A DNA stretch of 64,000 nucleotides from assembly GCA_036924085.1 (NCBI GenBank), contig JAVGWX010000005.1, forward strand, positions 45,188,278 to 45,252,277, in the 5' to 3' direction. Each line of letters starts with the position of its first letter. Position 1 is the stretch's first letter. The notes below the pieces were generated by a model, which saw only the letters and a list, made by a program, of their open reading frames with translations, did not search any database and had not been told where the DNA came from. A program made the translations under genes and the position numbers. Shown one piece after another: positions 22,074 through 32,319 of this stretch. The stretch comes from Ariolimax columbianus. Its lineage: Eukaryota; Mollusca; Gastropoda; Stylommatophora; Arionidae.

Positions 22074-22235
22074 TTTGATCATTTCAACACTGTATATGTT
22101 GTTTATTGTCTTTGATCATTTAAGACTCTTTATGTTGTTTAGTGTCTTTGAGCATTTAACAATGTATATGTTGTTTAGTGTCCTTGATCATTTCAACACT
22201 TTATGTCTTGCTTATTGTCCTAGATCATTTAAATA
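22074..22235. repeat. 37-bp minisatellite, right part
   Basis: About four diverged copies of the unit seen at 19663-20020, interrupted by the LINE insertion. Confidence 0.85.
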
Positions 22236-22379
22236 CATCTTGGGGACGAATATTGAAAACTGACATCTGGGAAAGCGCAAGCATAGTTGACTTCTGATCA
22301 TGTTGCTACAGTTGAGGACTGTCGCTCAATTATTATGACAATGAGGAGGGAATGCACAGATGTAGGGAAAATTGAGGCT

Positions 22380-22735
22380 CTTCTTCTTCTTCATCTTCTT
22401 CGTTCGTTCTCAATCTCCCACTACCAAACCCTGAAAGGGCTTAAGTAGCAGAATGTAGTCCAGAGAACGGAATGCGTTGTGTCGTAGTTTACAGCTTGGC
22501 TGCGATATTTGCACTTTTCGGTCTAACACATCCGACTTCAGCAAGCATTTATTGAGTATCGGGTTAGCATTCCCTCTTCGATCGCTTCTCCTTAGCCAGT
22601 CTGCCCTGCTGCAGCCTGTTATCCAGGATCACCACGTGGAGGTGTAGAAGGGTCTTGGCAGCTCTGGTTCTCTGGCCCTGACGCTAGCAGTCAGCTATGG
22701 GTCGCTGACCGCTGCAGCATCTTGATCCCAAATTG
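22380..22735 (-). repeat. SINE-like family D with (GAA)n tail, copy 1
   Basis: On the minus strand: gctgcagcggtcagcgaccc, ctgccaagacccttct, aacaggctgcagcagggcag, ggaatgctaacccgat, cagccaagctgtaaactacg and gggagattgagaacgaacga, then (gaa)n. Related copies are 50780-51115 (+), 60010-60365 (-) and 62205-62390 (+). It has no open frame. About 330 bp. Confidence 0.8.
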
Positions 22736-23277
22736 AGGCTCAACAGCTGGTACTTACTTTCCGTGTCCGGCAACCTCACAACATATTGGACTGGAAATGA
22801 TCTGCCCTGGAAGCTCTTTCATTTGTTGTCATGAGATCCGCCAAAGTACATGTTTCTTGCATTCTTGTTATACAGACGTTCTGGTCTTGGATACATCTCC
22901 ATTCTTTAGCAGTTATACAGATTCTCGGGATATTGGATGGGTGCGCATTCGCATCCAAGATCCATCTACAACTGAACACTCTCGTTCCAGGTTCCACATA
23001 GCGTGTGGCATAAGATGCCCTGTCGCAAGGTCTTTTTTGATCACCATCCATCCCTCACCACATCTTTGACGCCGTTTTTCGGTGCGGTTTTGCTCGAATT
23101 CCTGGGTCTGTTAACTGTACAGTGTGAAGGGCACTTTTCCTGGATTTCAGTTGTCCCTCTTCTCGATTGTATCCCAAAGGAAATGTTTCCGATAACAGGA
23201 TTGCTATCTACTTTCGACTTCTGACGCAGGACCTCACTTGATTTCTGATAGTGTGATGTCGGCGAGTGCTGTTGCCC
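22736..23277. other. sequence without a recognised gene
   Basis: Two overlapping open frames (minus 22776-23051 and 23041-23310, plus 22797-23069) show no domain I recognise. It may be part of an old element that seeded the following satellite, since the minus frame MPVHEACRIVRG continues into the array. Confidence 0.4.
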
Positions 23278-24995
23278 TCTTACAATGCGACATGCCTCAT
23301 GTACTGGCACATCGACGTGTCTCGTGTGTGCTGACTCGTTGCTGTTGCCTTAAGGCAGCCTCTTACAATGCGACATGCCTCATTTACTGACACATCGACG
23401 TGTCTCGTGTGTGCTGACTCGTTGCTGTTGCCTTAAGGCAGCCTCTTACAATGCGACATGCCTCATTTACTGACACATCGACGTGTCTCGTGTGTGCTGA
23501 CTCGTTGCTGTTGCCTTAAGGCAGCCTCTTACAATGCGACATGCCTCATGTACTGGCACATCGACGTGTCTCGTGTGTGCTGACTCGTTGCTGTTGCCTT
23601 AAGGCAGCCTCTTACAATGCGACATGCCTCATGTACTGGCACATCGACGTGTCTCGTGTGTGCTGACTCGTTGCTGTTGCCTTAAGGCAGCCTCTTACAA
23701 TGCGACATGCCTCATTTACTGACACATCGACGTGTCTCGTGTGTGCTGACTCGTTGCTGTTGCCTTAAGGCAGCCTCTTACAATGCGACATGCCTCATTT
23801 ACTGACACATCGACGTGTCTCGTGTGTGCTGACTCGTTGCTGTTGCCTTAAGGCAGCCTCTTACAATGCGACATGCCTCATGTACTGGCACATCGACGTG
23901 TCTCGTGTGTGCTGACTCGTTGCTGTTGCCTTAAGGCAGCCTCTTACAATGCGACATGCCTCATTTACTGACACATCGACGTGTCTCGTGTGTGCTGACT
24001 CGTTGCTGTTGCCTTAAGGCAGCCTCTTACAATGCGACATGCCTCCTTTACTGACACATCGACGTGTCTCGTGTATGCTGACTCGTTGCTGTTGCCTTAA
24101 GGCAGCCTCTTACAATGCGACATGCCTCATGTACTGACACATCGACGTGTCTCGTGTGTGCTGACTCGTTGCTGTTGCCTTAAGGCAGCCTCTTACAATG
24201 CGACATGCCTCATTTACTGACACATCGACGTGTCTCGTGTGTGCTGACTCGTTGCTGTTGCCTTAAGGCAGCCTCTTACAATGCGACATGCCTCATGTAC
24301 TGACACATCGACGTGTCTCGTGTGCTGACTCGTTGCTGTTGCCTTAAGGCAGCCTCTTACAATGCGACATGCCTCATGTACTGACACATCGACGTGTCTC
24401 GTGTGCTGACTCGTTGCTGTTGCCTTAAGGCAGCCTCTTACAATGCGACATGCCTCATGTACTGGCACATCGACGTGTCTCGTGTGTGCTGACTCGTTGC
24501 TGTTGCCTTAAGGCAGCCTCTTACAATGCGACATGCCTCATGTACTGACACATCGACGTGTCTCGTGTGTGCTGACTCGTTGCTGTTGCCTTAAGGCAGC
24601 CTCTTACAATGCTCATGCCTCCTGTACTGACACATCGACGTGTCTCGTGTGTGCTGACTCGTTGCTGTTGCCTTAAGGCAGCCTCTTACAATGCGACATG
24701 CCTCATTTACTGACACATCGACGTGTCTCGTGTGTGCTGACTCGTTGCTGTTGCCTTAAGGCAGCCTCTTACAATGCGACATGCCTCATTTACTGACACA
24801 TCGACGTGTCTCGTGTGTGCTGACTCGTTGCTGTTGCCTTAAGGCAGCCTCTTACAATGCGACATGCCTCATGTACTGGCACATCGATGTGTCTCGTGTG
24901 TGCTGACTCGTTGCTGTTGCCTTAAGGCAGCCTCTTACAATGCGACATGCCTCATGTACTGGCACATCGACGTGTCTCGTGTGTGCTGACTCGTT
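23278..24995. repeat. 83-bp satellite array, about 21 copies
   Basis: About 20.7 copies of an 83-bp unit, very homogeneous. Each holds the perfect palindrome tgccttaaggca and the near-palindrome gacacatcgacgtgtc. Variable sites alternate among units (catgtactggc, catttactgac). Two neighbouring units near 24320-24410 lack 2 bp in the cgtgtgtgctg run. It lies in the last SUMF2-like intron. Confidence 0.95.
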
Positions 24996-25440
24996 CTATA
25001 CTGACGCGGCGTATTCTGCAGCAGAAATGCACACTGCGAGGGCCCGATGTGCGCAACATTCCCGCATGCCGTGTTCGTTATCTTACGCAGTATGTTATTT
25101 CGTGGCTAGCTTTTTGTTTCACGACCTTAGAGTGTTCTAGCAGTCACACGAGCAGTTGGTAATAGTTAAGCTAGTTTTCTTTCCATTTATTCCGTTGGTC
25201 GACGTGGGAAGTCGTCTGTCATGCGCCAAGTGCGTTGCGTCGATCATTGTGAGCTCGTGTCGTTGTACAATCCCTCTAATGTCACATATCCGCATGCCTC
25301 ACGGCCGCTCTCTTGCCATATAGTCAGATCCGTCAGTTGGTAAACCACCAGTGGAAGGTAATGATGGACAATTTTCATGAGATTACCGAACCATCGTATG
25401 TTGTGCATTGAAATATACTTTGCACAAGACGTATTGCTGA
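24996..25440. other. sequence without a recognised gene
   Basis: Mixed-composition DNA following the satellite. Short open frames only; nothing supported. Confidence 0.4.
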
Positions 25441-25800
25441 TCTTTGTACAAAGATCGAGCTACAAATGAGGAATTACGAGATAGAATTACAACAGCAATA
25501 GGGTCATTTGACGACCTCTTGGCAACTGTCAAAAGAAGGACACTCGCTTGGTACGGTCACATATCGAGATCAAATGGTCTTGCAAATACGATCCTCCACG
25601 GGAAGGTGCAAGGCAGAGGACGAAGAGGCCATCCCAAAAAGAGGTGGGAGGACAACATAAAAGAATTGACCAATCTCCGACAAGAAGAGGCACAGACAGC
25701 GGTCGCTGACAGAGAAAGGTGGTGTGGTGTTGTGAGGATATCTTCATGTGTGCTTCAACGACCTCACTGGTTACGGGATAACCTAACCTGACCTGTAGTG
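25440..25800 (+). mobile_element. RTE-like LINE 3' end
   Basis: A frame open for 115 codons gives YKDRATNEELRDRITTAIGS, RRTLAWYGHISRSNGLANT, ILHGKVQGRGRRGHPKKRWE, DNIKELT and AVADRERWCGVVR before a stop at 25789. This is the terminal domain of an RTE-like LINE protein. It is 5'-truncated, and close relatives lie at 52780-53345, 61640-62150 and, inverted, 8020-8511. Confidence 0.85.
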
Positions 25801-25938
25801 CTGATCATACTTCGAATGTCCATGTTTCTTATTTAATCTTCCTGGTAGCACAGACTATCTTCCTCAAATACTTCATTCGCATGTCGAAATTCTGCCCCGA
25901 CACGACTTAGATAGGGCCATGTTTAGTACTGGTAATAC

Positions 25939-26462
25939 AGACGATACTGAAAGATTATGGCGTACAAAGACGATACTGAAAGATTATGGCGTACAAAGAC
26001 GATACTGAAAAATTATGGCGTACAAAGACGATACTTAAAGATTATGGCGTACAAAGACGACACTGAAAGATTATAGCGTACAAAGACGATACTGAAAGAT
26101 TATGGCGTACAAAGACGATACTGAAAGATTATGGCGTACAAAGACGATACTGAAAGATTATGGCGTACAAAGACGATACTGAAAGATTATGGCGTACAAA
26201 GACGATACTGAAAGATTATGGCGTACAAAGACGATACTGAAAGATTATGGCGTACAAAGACGATACTGAAAGATTATGGCGTACAAAGACGATACTGAAA
26301 GATTATGGCGTACAAAGACGATACTGAAAGATTATGGCGAACAAAGACGATACTGAAAGATTATGGCGAACAAAGACGATACTGAAAGATTATGGCGTAC
26401 AAAGACGATACTGAAAGATTATGGCGTACAAAGACGATACTGAAAGATTATGGCGTACAAAG
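25939..26462. repeat. 29-bp minisatellite, 18 copies
   Basis: Eighteen copies of a 29-bp unit (agacgatactgaaagattat then ggcgtacaa), nearly perfect. The first few and two near 26330-26370 carry single changes (gaaaaatt, cttaaag, ggcgaacaa). Confidence 0.95.
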
Positions 26463-26489
26463 CCAGCTACTTGCTAATGTAAGAACATT

Positions 26490-26720
26490 GTATTGGTAGG
26501 ATTATAAACGTCATAAGAACGTCAGATGGTGTCACAGATGCTTTTGAAATCACGTCCGGCATGAGGTAAGGCTGTATATTTTCTCCTCTGCTGTTGAACA
26601 CCTACATGGACACAATCACATGAGAGACCAATCAAATTGAGACATCAGAAGTAGAACTGAACTCAATACAGCTGGTGATACTTGGAGTAATTAAGCTACC
26701 GCGTACACCTATGGACCTGT
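26490..26720 (+). mobile_element. LINE reverse-transcriptase fragment
   Basis: Reads DAFEITSGMR then a stop and GCIFSPLLLNTYMDTIT, the RT motif normally written GVRQGC.LSP.LFN.YMD. About 70 codons remain. Confidence 0.65.
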
Positions 26721-26729
26721 GCGTCCGGT

Positions 26730-27240
26730 TGGAACTTCACAGCTAGAGTTGGAGGCAGGATCGTAGCTGAGCACACATAACACCAGCCTTGAGTATGATA
26801 ACGAATACTTATGAAGGTCTGCGTTAATTATCTGACTAAACAGGACAGTCGTTGTGTCCTTTTTCGAAAGGTTCAGAAAAAGATGGATACAGCCTAAACT
26901 TCCAGGTGCGCTTGTGAGTCTGATGTCCTTGTCATCATGATGGGGATAACAGCCATGAAGGATCTCATATATTTTTACACGGAAACGACATTAAATATTA
27001 AATCAGTCAGCGATCGTGTTTTACATTTTGATGCTACAATCAATAATGAATGTTTACACCAAATTACTACATGCAATAAACGCTGTGAGATTGACATTAT
27101 AATTAGGATCGCAGTGGAAGAAAGGACATTCCGTGGGAAACAAAAACTTGTAACAACAAATAACATCAACATTGAGCTTAGGTAATGAATAACCACTCTA
27201 CATATCTGACCCGTCGTACTGTACGGCTCTGGAACATATG
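26730..27240. other. sequence without a recognised gene
   Basis: A + strand frame at 26937-27185 and a minus frame at 26975-27250 show no recognised motif. Confidence 0.35.
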
Positions 27241-28030
27241 GGCTGAACACAACAAGGATGAAAAGAGCTTTTGATATGTGGTGCTATTGCAGAACGCAGA
27301 TAGTGAACTGGGCAGAAACAAGAATGAAAGCAAGCCGACTTTTTGCGAAAGGTGAAGTAGGTTGTTGGGAAAGATCTTTATCAAGTAGATCTGTTTATTT
27401 TGTTTATTTAGGTGTAATAACTACATTTGAATTTGAAACTAACAGTTGTGTCGATATTGTAAACACAGTATCGATACGTTGTTGTGGTTTCCATGGATTT
27501 CTATCGGAGCAACTAGGCCTAGCGGTCGAGTCCAAATTTGTGTTTGGTTTTCCATAAATTGTCACCTTCATCTTTTTTGTATCTCAAAAACTAACAAACA
27601 CAAAACAAAAACAATAACTCCAACAAGTTCTTTATCTAATTGTGTCTTTACAAATAAGAAAATCATATTTAGTGACCAACAAACAGAAAAGTTACAAATT
27701 TTGAAAGTCAACTACCATAGCGAAATTTAAAGTTGTGAAAATTTTCAATAAACGGTGCGGCGTGCTAAAGGTTTTAATTAACGAACAAGTCCTTGAAGAT
27801 ATAGAGTCATATAGCATTTAAACACGAGTGTAGATTGTCTTGGCTACATAACAGGATATGTGGAGGTTCATTATTGAAAATACTAGAAGGGAAAATTAAG
27901 AGGAAATGAAGAAATGGACATTGGGGTGCAGACTTACACACTGATCTGAAGAAACCTGCTTGGAAAAGAGGCCGGTGGCGTGAAATGAAGAGAAAACTTC
28001 AAAACCAGCCTCCGGACTGACCAACCTATG
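27240..28030 (+). mobile_element. LINE C-terminal fragments split by AT-rich sequence
   Basis: KRAFDMWCYCRTQIVNWAET (27260-27320) is the FEMWCYRR block; 27830-28025 has a LGYITG-like stretch, ILEGKIKR-like sequence and a KRPVA.NEEKTSKPASGLTN end with a (gatgat) tail at about 28030. The roughly 450 bp between (27370-27820) is AT-rich and not part of the LINE. Confidence 0.6.
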
Positions 28031-28129
28031 ACGATGATGAATTGATGCATTAACAATGAGGAGTGAGACAGTGATGTATAATATTCCATTGTCTTTTTAA
28101 TCTCTACACGCGGAACAGATATTCCTACA

Positions 28130-28960
28130 GATAGCGCGGATCCCAGGGCTTGTCATTAGAGGAGTGGCAATGAATAATCTAATATGTGCGGATGGTACAG
28201 TTTTGATGGCAAAAAGTGAGCAAGAATTACAGGAGCTTGTAATAACATTATGCAAAATAAGTCAAGAGTTTGGATTATACGTAAACATAAAGAAAACAAA
28301 AGACTATGATACTTTGGAAAAGTGACAAGAAACCATGTATGCAAATAAAAACAAAAGATCAACTACTTGAACAGATACAGAGTTTTTCTTACCTAGGTCA
28401 AATAATAACGGAAGAAGGTCGCTGTGAAATCAAAAAGAGAATATATATGGTCAAGATGGTATTCAGAAACATGCGACACAGACTGACATTCAAACAGACA
28501 AATCATACATTGGAAATGAGAATTGTCAGGTGTTATGTATACTCGTCACTACTTTATGGCGCAGAAACAGGGACAATGAATAACAAGTTGGAAAGGAATA
28601 TTGAAGCCTTCGAAATGTGGGTATATTTGGGTCGCATTTGGGTCGCATTTCTTCGTAAGAGAAGAACAAAAATTTGGAGGTATTGAAAAAGTTGGGGGTG
28701 AAAAGAGAATTAATGACCGAAATCAGGGTTAGACAGTTACGTTATTTTGGCCATATAACAATACATACCTCATTGTTGAAGGCCATAATGGGTAGGGTGG
28801 AGGGCAGTCGTTCAAGAGGCAGTCAACGTTTTAAGTAGGTGGATAACATCAAGAGATGGACTGAACAAAGTTGATCAGATTGCACCATCAGGCAAGAGAT
28901 AAGAGTACACTGGGGATTAAATGCAGCCGACCTTCGATGCGAAGATGGCACTTCAACTGA
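28130..28960 (+). mobile_element. LINE RT fragment (palm to C-terminus)
   Basis: RGVAMNNLICADGTVLMAKS corresponds to the NIRYADDTVLMAES RT motif, with YADD changed to CADG. Next come EFGLYVNIKKTK, LEQIQSFSYLGQIITEEGRC, CYVYSSLLYGAETGT, EAFEMWVYLGRIW, VRQLRYFGHIT and WTEQS. The frame is broken, but 28306-28686 stays open for 126 codons. The C-terminal block GRVEGSR-RGSQRFK is also visible. Confidence 0.8.
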
Positions 28961-29059
28961 ACTGATTAACAATGCACATAATGCAGGAGTTTGACATCAA
29001 AAGTGGGTAAAGCACAACGGGCGCATAGGAGGATGGAGTAGGTGTGTGTACAACCTGCC

Positions 29060-29265
29060 AGCTACTGGAAAAGTCTCAGGTGGTTTGTTAAGAGCAGCTA
29101 TAGATGACGCCTAACTGACTGCGGGTCTATTTAGCTCTAGTGTTTGAGTCTATTAAGATGAACTCGCACATCGGTTAAACCAACCTCCAAGAAACTGATT
29201 GCATACATACTCTGTAGATTCTTCTAAACCAGTATAAAGACGTTAAATGAAGTTAAGTCTCAATA
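29060..29265 (+). repeat. SINE-like family B with CR1-like LINE tail, copy 1
   Basis: A body shared with 38245-38438 (ggtttgttaagagcagc, ctagtgtttgagtcta, catcggttaaaccaac) followed by about 50 bp identical in pattern to the 3' end of the CR1-like LINE (tctgtag..tcttctaaaccagtataaaga, then (gttaa)n). Roughly 200 bp, non-coding. Confidence 0.8.
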
Positions 29266-29859
29266 CACTTCACTATACATTGAGAGGAACTGATCACCTT
29301 TTTATTTGCTCGGAGTGTAGTGATATGTCAATTCTGAATAACCTAACCTAATGCAAAATGCAAAATTGTAATTACTATTAGTACTCTGTTCTGCTAAGAA
29401 AGACGTCATTGCACTCTGGGGCAGATTCATATGTGGTCAGACCCTCTCAGCAAATGACGAACGGTAGTACATACTGATCGTTCATGCAGCTTGTTGGTTG
29501 TACACACTAATTAATATTATTTAATATAAAGAAGATGTTCTTAGAAGAATAACTGGTATTGAAATGTCTTTGTAATCCCTTATTTCATCTTACAAGAAAA
29601 ACAATTTAGGCATTAATTTGATTCGCTAATATATCTGTTCTATTGTTTCTAGAACTTTCTTTCAAACCCAATGCAGTGAGTTGGGAAGTCTTTTACCCTG
29701 GAAGAGTTAACCCGCACTGTTAATCCCCTTCAATGACATGATCTCAGTGTGACAGTGGGCCCGTTCACATCTATCAAACGCACATATCCCACCTTGAAAC
29801 CATTCGGTTAATGGAGTTTTCTAAATAAAATAATGATTGAGTGGGGTCTCACCCAGAAA

Positions 29860-30195
29860 CTACGTGAGATCACTGGTCCAGTGCGGTATTAACCACACGA
29901 TGACTGGGAAAGAATCGCCACCAATCGCACAGACTGGCGTAGCACTATTGCTGAGGGTGTTCAGAGACATGAGGTATCAAGAATAGATGACACTATCAAG
30001 AGACATGAGGTATCAGGAATAGATGAGACTATCCAGAGATGAACGGTCCGCAAGTCTGCTCACATCAATTCTTCTTCCACCTCAGTGGAAGGCGGTGTCT
30101 TATTTCCCTGTACAAAGTGCAACAGACAATTCCAGGCTCAGATTGGTTTATTTATCCATCTTCTAAATCATGCGAACAGTGATTTCTGACAAATT
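29860..30195 (+). mobile_element. LINE protein C-terminus with C2H2 zinc finger
   Basis: The + strand frame reads HDDWERIATNRTDWRSTIAE then GVQRHE, with a 30-bp stretch (agagacatgaggtatcaaga) duplicated at 29966-30030. After a frame change it gives FPCTKCNRQFQAQIGLFIHL followed by LNHANSDF and a stop. A C..C...F.....L..H...H finger at the extreme C-terminus after a DW...A..R.WR block is characteristic of one group of LINE polyproteins. It could instead be a host gene relic, but no splice sites fit. Confidence 0.6.
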
Positions 30196-30199
30196 GGTC

Positions 30200-31065
30200 T
30201 TCATCGATTACGATGGACGAACAACGGGGTGAGCACCGATGTATTAGAAAGCAGATTGACCCAGGGGCGCAACGTTCATTTCACAATCCCAACGCACCAG
30301 GTAGAAAACGCGTCGTGTTCAATTTGACAGACACTGGATTTTTTATTGGTACGTACGCTTCTCCCACGTACGGAAATTAATGGCAACGCCATCTGCCAAG
30401 AAAGTTATAACAGTCAAATAGGTGGCGGTTGTTACAGTGACTTTCTGCAAGAGACATGCTACTATTTTGTTACTTTACCAATGTGATGTTCGTCCATCAC
30501 CGGTGCTGAAGAATATTCTTTCTGTTCAGCCGTGTGGATGGACAATTGTTTACTTTTGGTCTGTCCGCTGAACTGGGTGACTTACACGGTTATTTGGATT
30601 ACAGTGAGGAATAAACTGCGCAATTTGTCAACCTCACTCTCTCGTCCTGAGCTACCTTTGGCCAGTAGCAAGACATTATCGAGATAACTGGAGATAACAC
30701 AGGATGCAGATTTTTCCACAGGGTTTACTTCCGAAGCCTTTCCCGTAAACGCGTATCCCACAAGGCAGCGAGGGTGTTACATCCAATAATTGGGAATGTA
30801 GGATGACCAGGACTAAATCTCTATGTTCATAACAAATGGCGCAGGAAACTGTAAGTACCAAATAATGTTCCAGATATTCATAAAATGTTGTCACAGAGTG
30901 AAAGTCAAAGCCACCCACATAGTGAGAGACGCACTGTGATGAATCCGGCTTGGCCGAAACCCACAGGAGACAGAGGAGATTATCCACTCAAATTGGATGA
31001 GCGCGAACCAAATATACAAGTCACAAAAATTACATTAATCGCAATGACATTTACCATTGTATTAA
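30200..31065. other. intron sequence, mostly unrecognised
   Basis: A stretch at 30390-30475 (gccaagaaagttataacag to aagagacatgctac) resembles 39399-39465 and marks a low-copy interspersed repeat. Nothing else was recognised. Confidence 0.45.
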
Positions 31066-31170
31066 CCCATGATGGTACTGAAGACCATGATGGTACTGAA
31101 GACCATGATGGTACTGAAGACCATGATGGTACTGAAGACCATGATGGTACTAAAGACCATGATGCACAAA
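31066..31170. repeat. 18-bp minisatellite in the last SUMF2-like intron
   Basis: Six copies of catgatggtactgaagac (one changed to taaagac), ending about 26 bases before the splice acceptor of the final exon. The unit is a multiple of three, which explains the long open frames across it. Confidence 0.92.
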
Positions 31171-31196
31171 CCTAAACACATTTTTCTCTTTTGCAG

Positions 31197-31365
31197 GATG
31201 GGACAGAAGCAGGACTACACGGCCGCAAATGTTGGTTTCCGTTGTGCCAAAAACGTGCCAGAAGATGTGAAACCAGTATTACAAAAAGTTACTCCCGCAG
31301 ATACGAAAGGGAAACCGCCAAAAAGGCGCAGAAAGTTCCACAGAAGGAGACGAGATGAACTCTAG
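31197..31365 (+). CDS. SUMF2: SUMF2-like gene, last exon: NVGFRC block, basic tail and RDEL terminus (residues 204-259)
   Basis: The acceptor ttttgcag (31189-31196) and one base complete the split arginine codon. The exon then encodes MGQKQDYTAANVGFRCAKN; the S/A.N.GFRC block ends the FGE domain in SUMF1/SUMF2. A 37-residue tail follows, ending KRRRKFHRRRR and RDEL, then tag. RDEL is a functional variant of the KDEL ER-retrieval signal, whereas vertebrate SUMF2 ends in PGEL. The expected location is therefore the ER lumen, where SUMF2 is known to bind sulfatases and modulate FGE. No AATAAA signal was seen in the 100 bases after the stop. Whole-gene identification is firm; SUMF2 versus a SUMF1-like inactive paralogue rests on the missing cysteines and on Asp189. 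Confidence 0.95.
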
Positions 31366-31469
31366 AATCATGGTCGTCGTCGTCGTGTGAGAGTGGACAT
31401 GGTGATCTTCAGGAGCGTCAATGTTTTGTAGTGCGTGTTTGCTTTTAATATATATCATTACGAATTGGT

Positions 31470-31920
31470 AGTGTGGTGGGCGTGTTTTGTGTGGGTTGGT
31501 TTTGTGTGGGTGTGTTTTGTGCGGGTTGGTTTTGTGTAGGTGTGTTCTGTCTGGGTTGGTTTTGTCTGGCTTGGTTTTGTGTGGGTGTGTTTTGTGTGGG
31601 TTGGTTTTGTGTAGGTGTGTTCTGTCTGGGTTGGTTTTGTCTGGGTTGGTTTTGTGTGGGTGTGTTTTGTGTGCGTTGGTTTTGTGTGGGTTGGTTTTGT
31701 GTGGGTTGGTTTTGTGTAGATGTGTTTTGTCTGGGTTGGTTTTGTCTGGGTTGGTTTTGTGTGGGTGTGTTTTGTGGGGGTTGGTTTTGTGTGGGTGTGT
31801 TTTGTGTGGGTTGGTTTTGTGTGGGTTGGTTTTGTGTGGGTTGGTTTTGTGTGGGTGTATTTTTTGTGGGTGTGTCTTGTGTGTGATGGTTTTGTGTGGA
31901 TGTGTTTTGTGTGGATGTTA
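31470..31920. repeat. GT-rich minisatellite just after the SUMF2-like stop codon
   Basis: About 30 copies of a 15-bp motif (ttttgtgtgggttgg and tgtgtgggtgtgttt variants), starting 105 bp after the stop. It may lie in the 3' UTR. Long frames on both strands (144 and 169 codons) are low-complexity artefacts (THTKP repeats). Confidence 0.92.
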
Positions 31921-32319
31921 AGAGGGGGAGTTAAAATTAGTAACACTGTAACCAGCCAGGCATGCATTAGAGGCGACTAAGAAGTAATGGGCTTTCATAT
32001 CGTTTAGATCAGTGTCTTCTAACTTTTTTAAATCGGTGTACAGGTGAAAACAGGAAAACAAATTCTCGGACATGTGAAAATATGAAAACAATTTCTCGGA
32101 CATGAGAACATAAATATTCACCGGCAGCGTAGACAGAAATAACAATCATTATTTATAAAGTATCTTGTGTGTTAGTGTTTAAAGGTAATCATTTTAGTTA
32201 CTTAATATAACCAGAAGCCGAGCAGTAAATTAAAATTATAATATCAGAATGGCTTGAACTTTTGAGTAAAGGATATTTCATTCAATTAAAGTTAGTGGGA
32301 AATCTGTTGATTCTTCTTT

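Noticed and set aside
23278..24995. CRISPR array
   Set aside because: Regular spacing comes from a uniform 83-bp tandem unit with no unique spacers; the genome is eukaryotic. The same holds for the 58-, 52-, 68- and 29-bp arrays.
29860..30195. Host C2H2 zinc-finger gene
   Set aside because: A single finger at the C-terminus of a LINE-like DW...R.WR block, frameshifted, with no splice sites fitting a host gene.
31458..31967. Long open frames (THTKP and CGLVLCG repeats) on both strands
   Set aside because: Low-complexity GT-rich minisatellite; frames on both strands are open only because the unit lacks stops.
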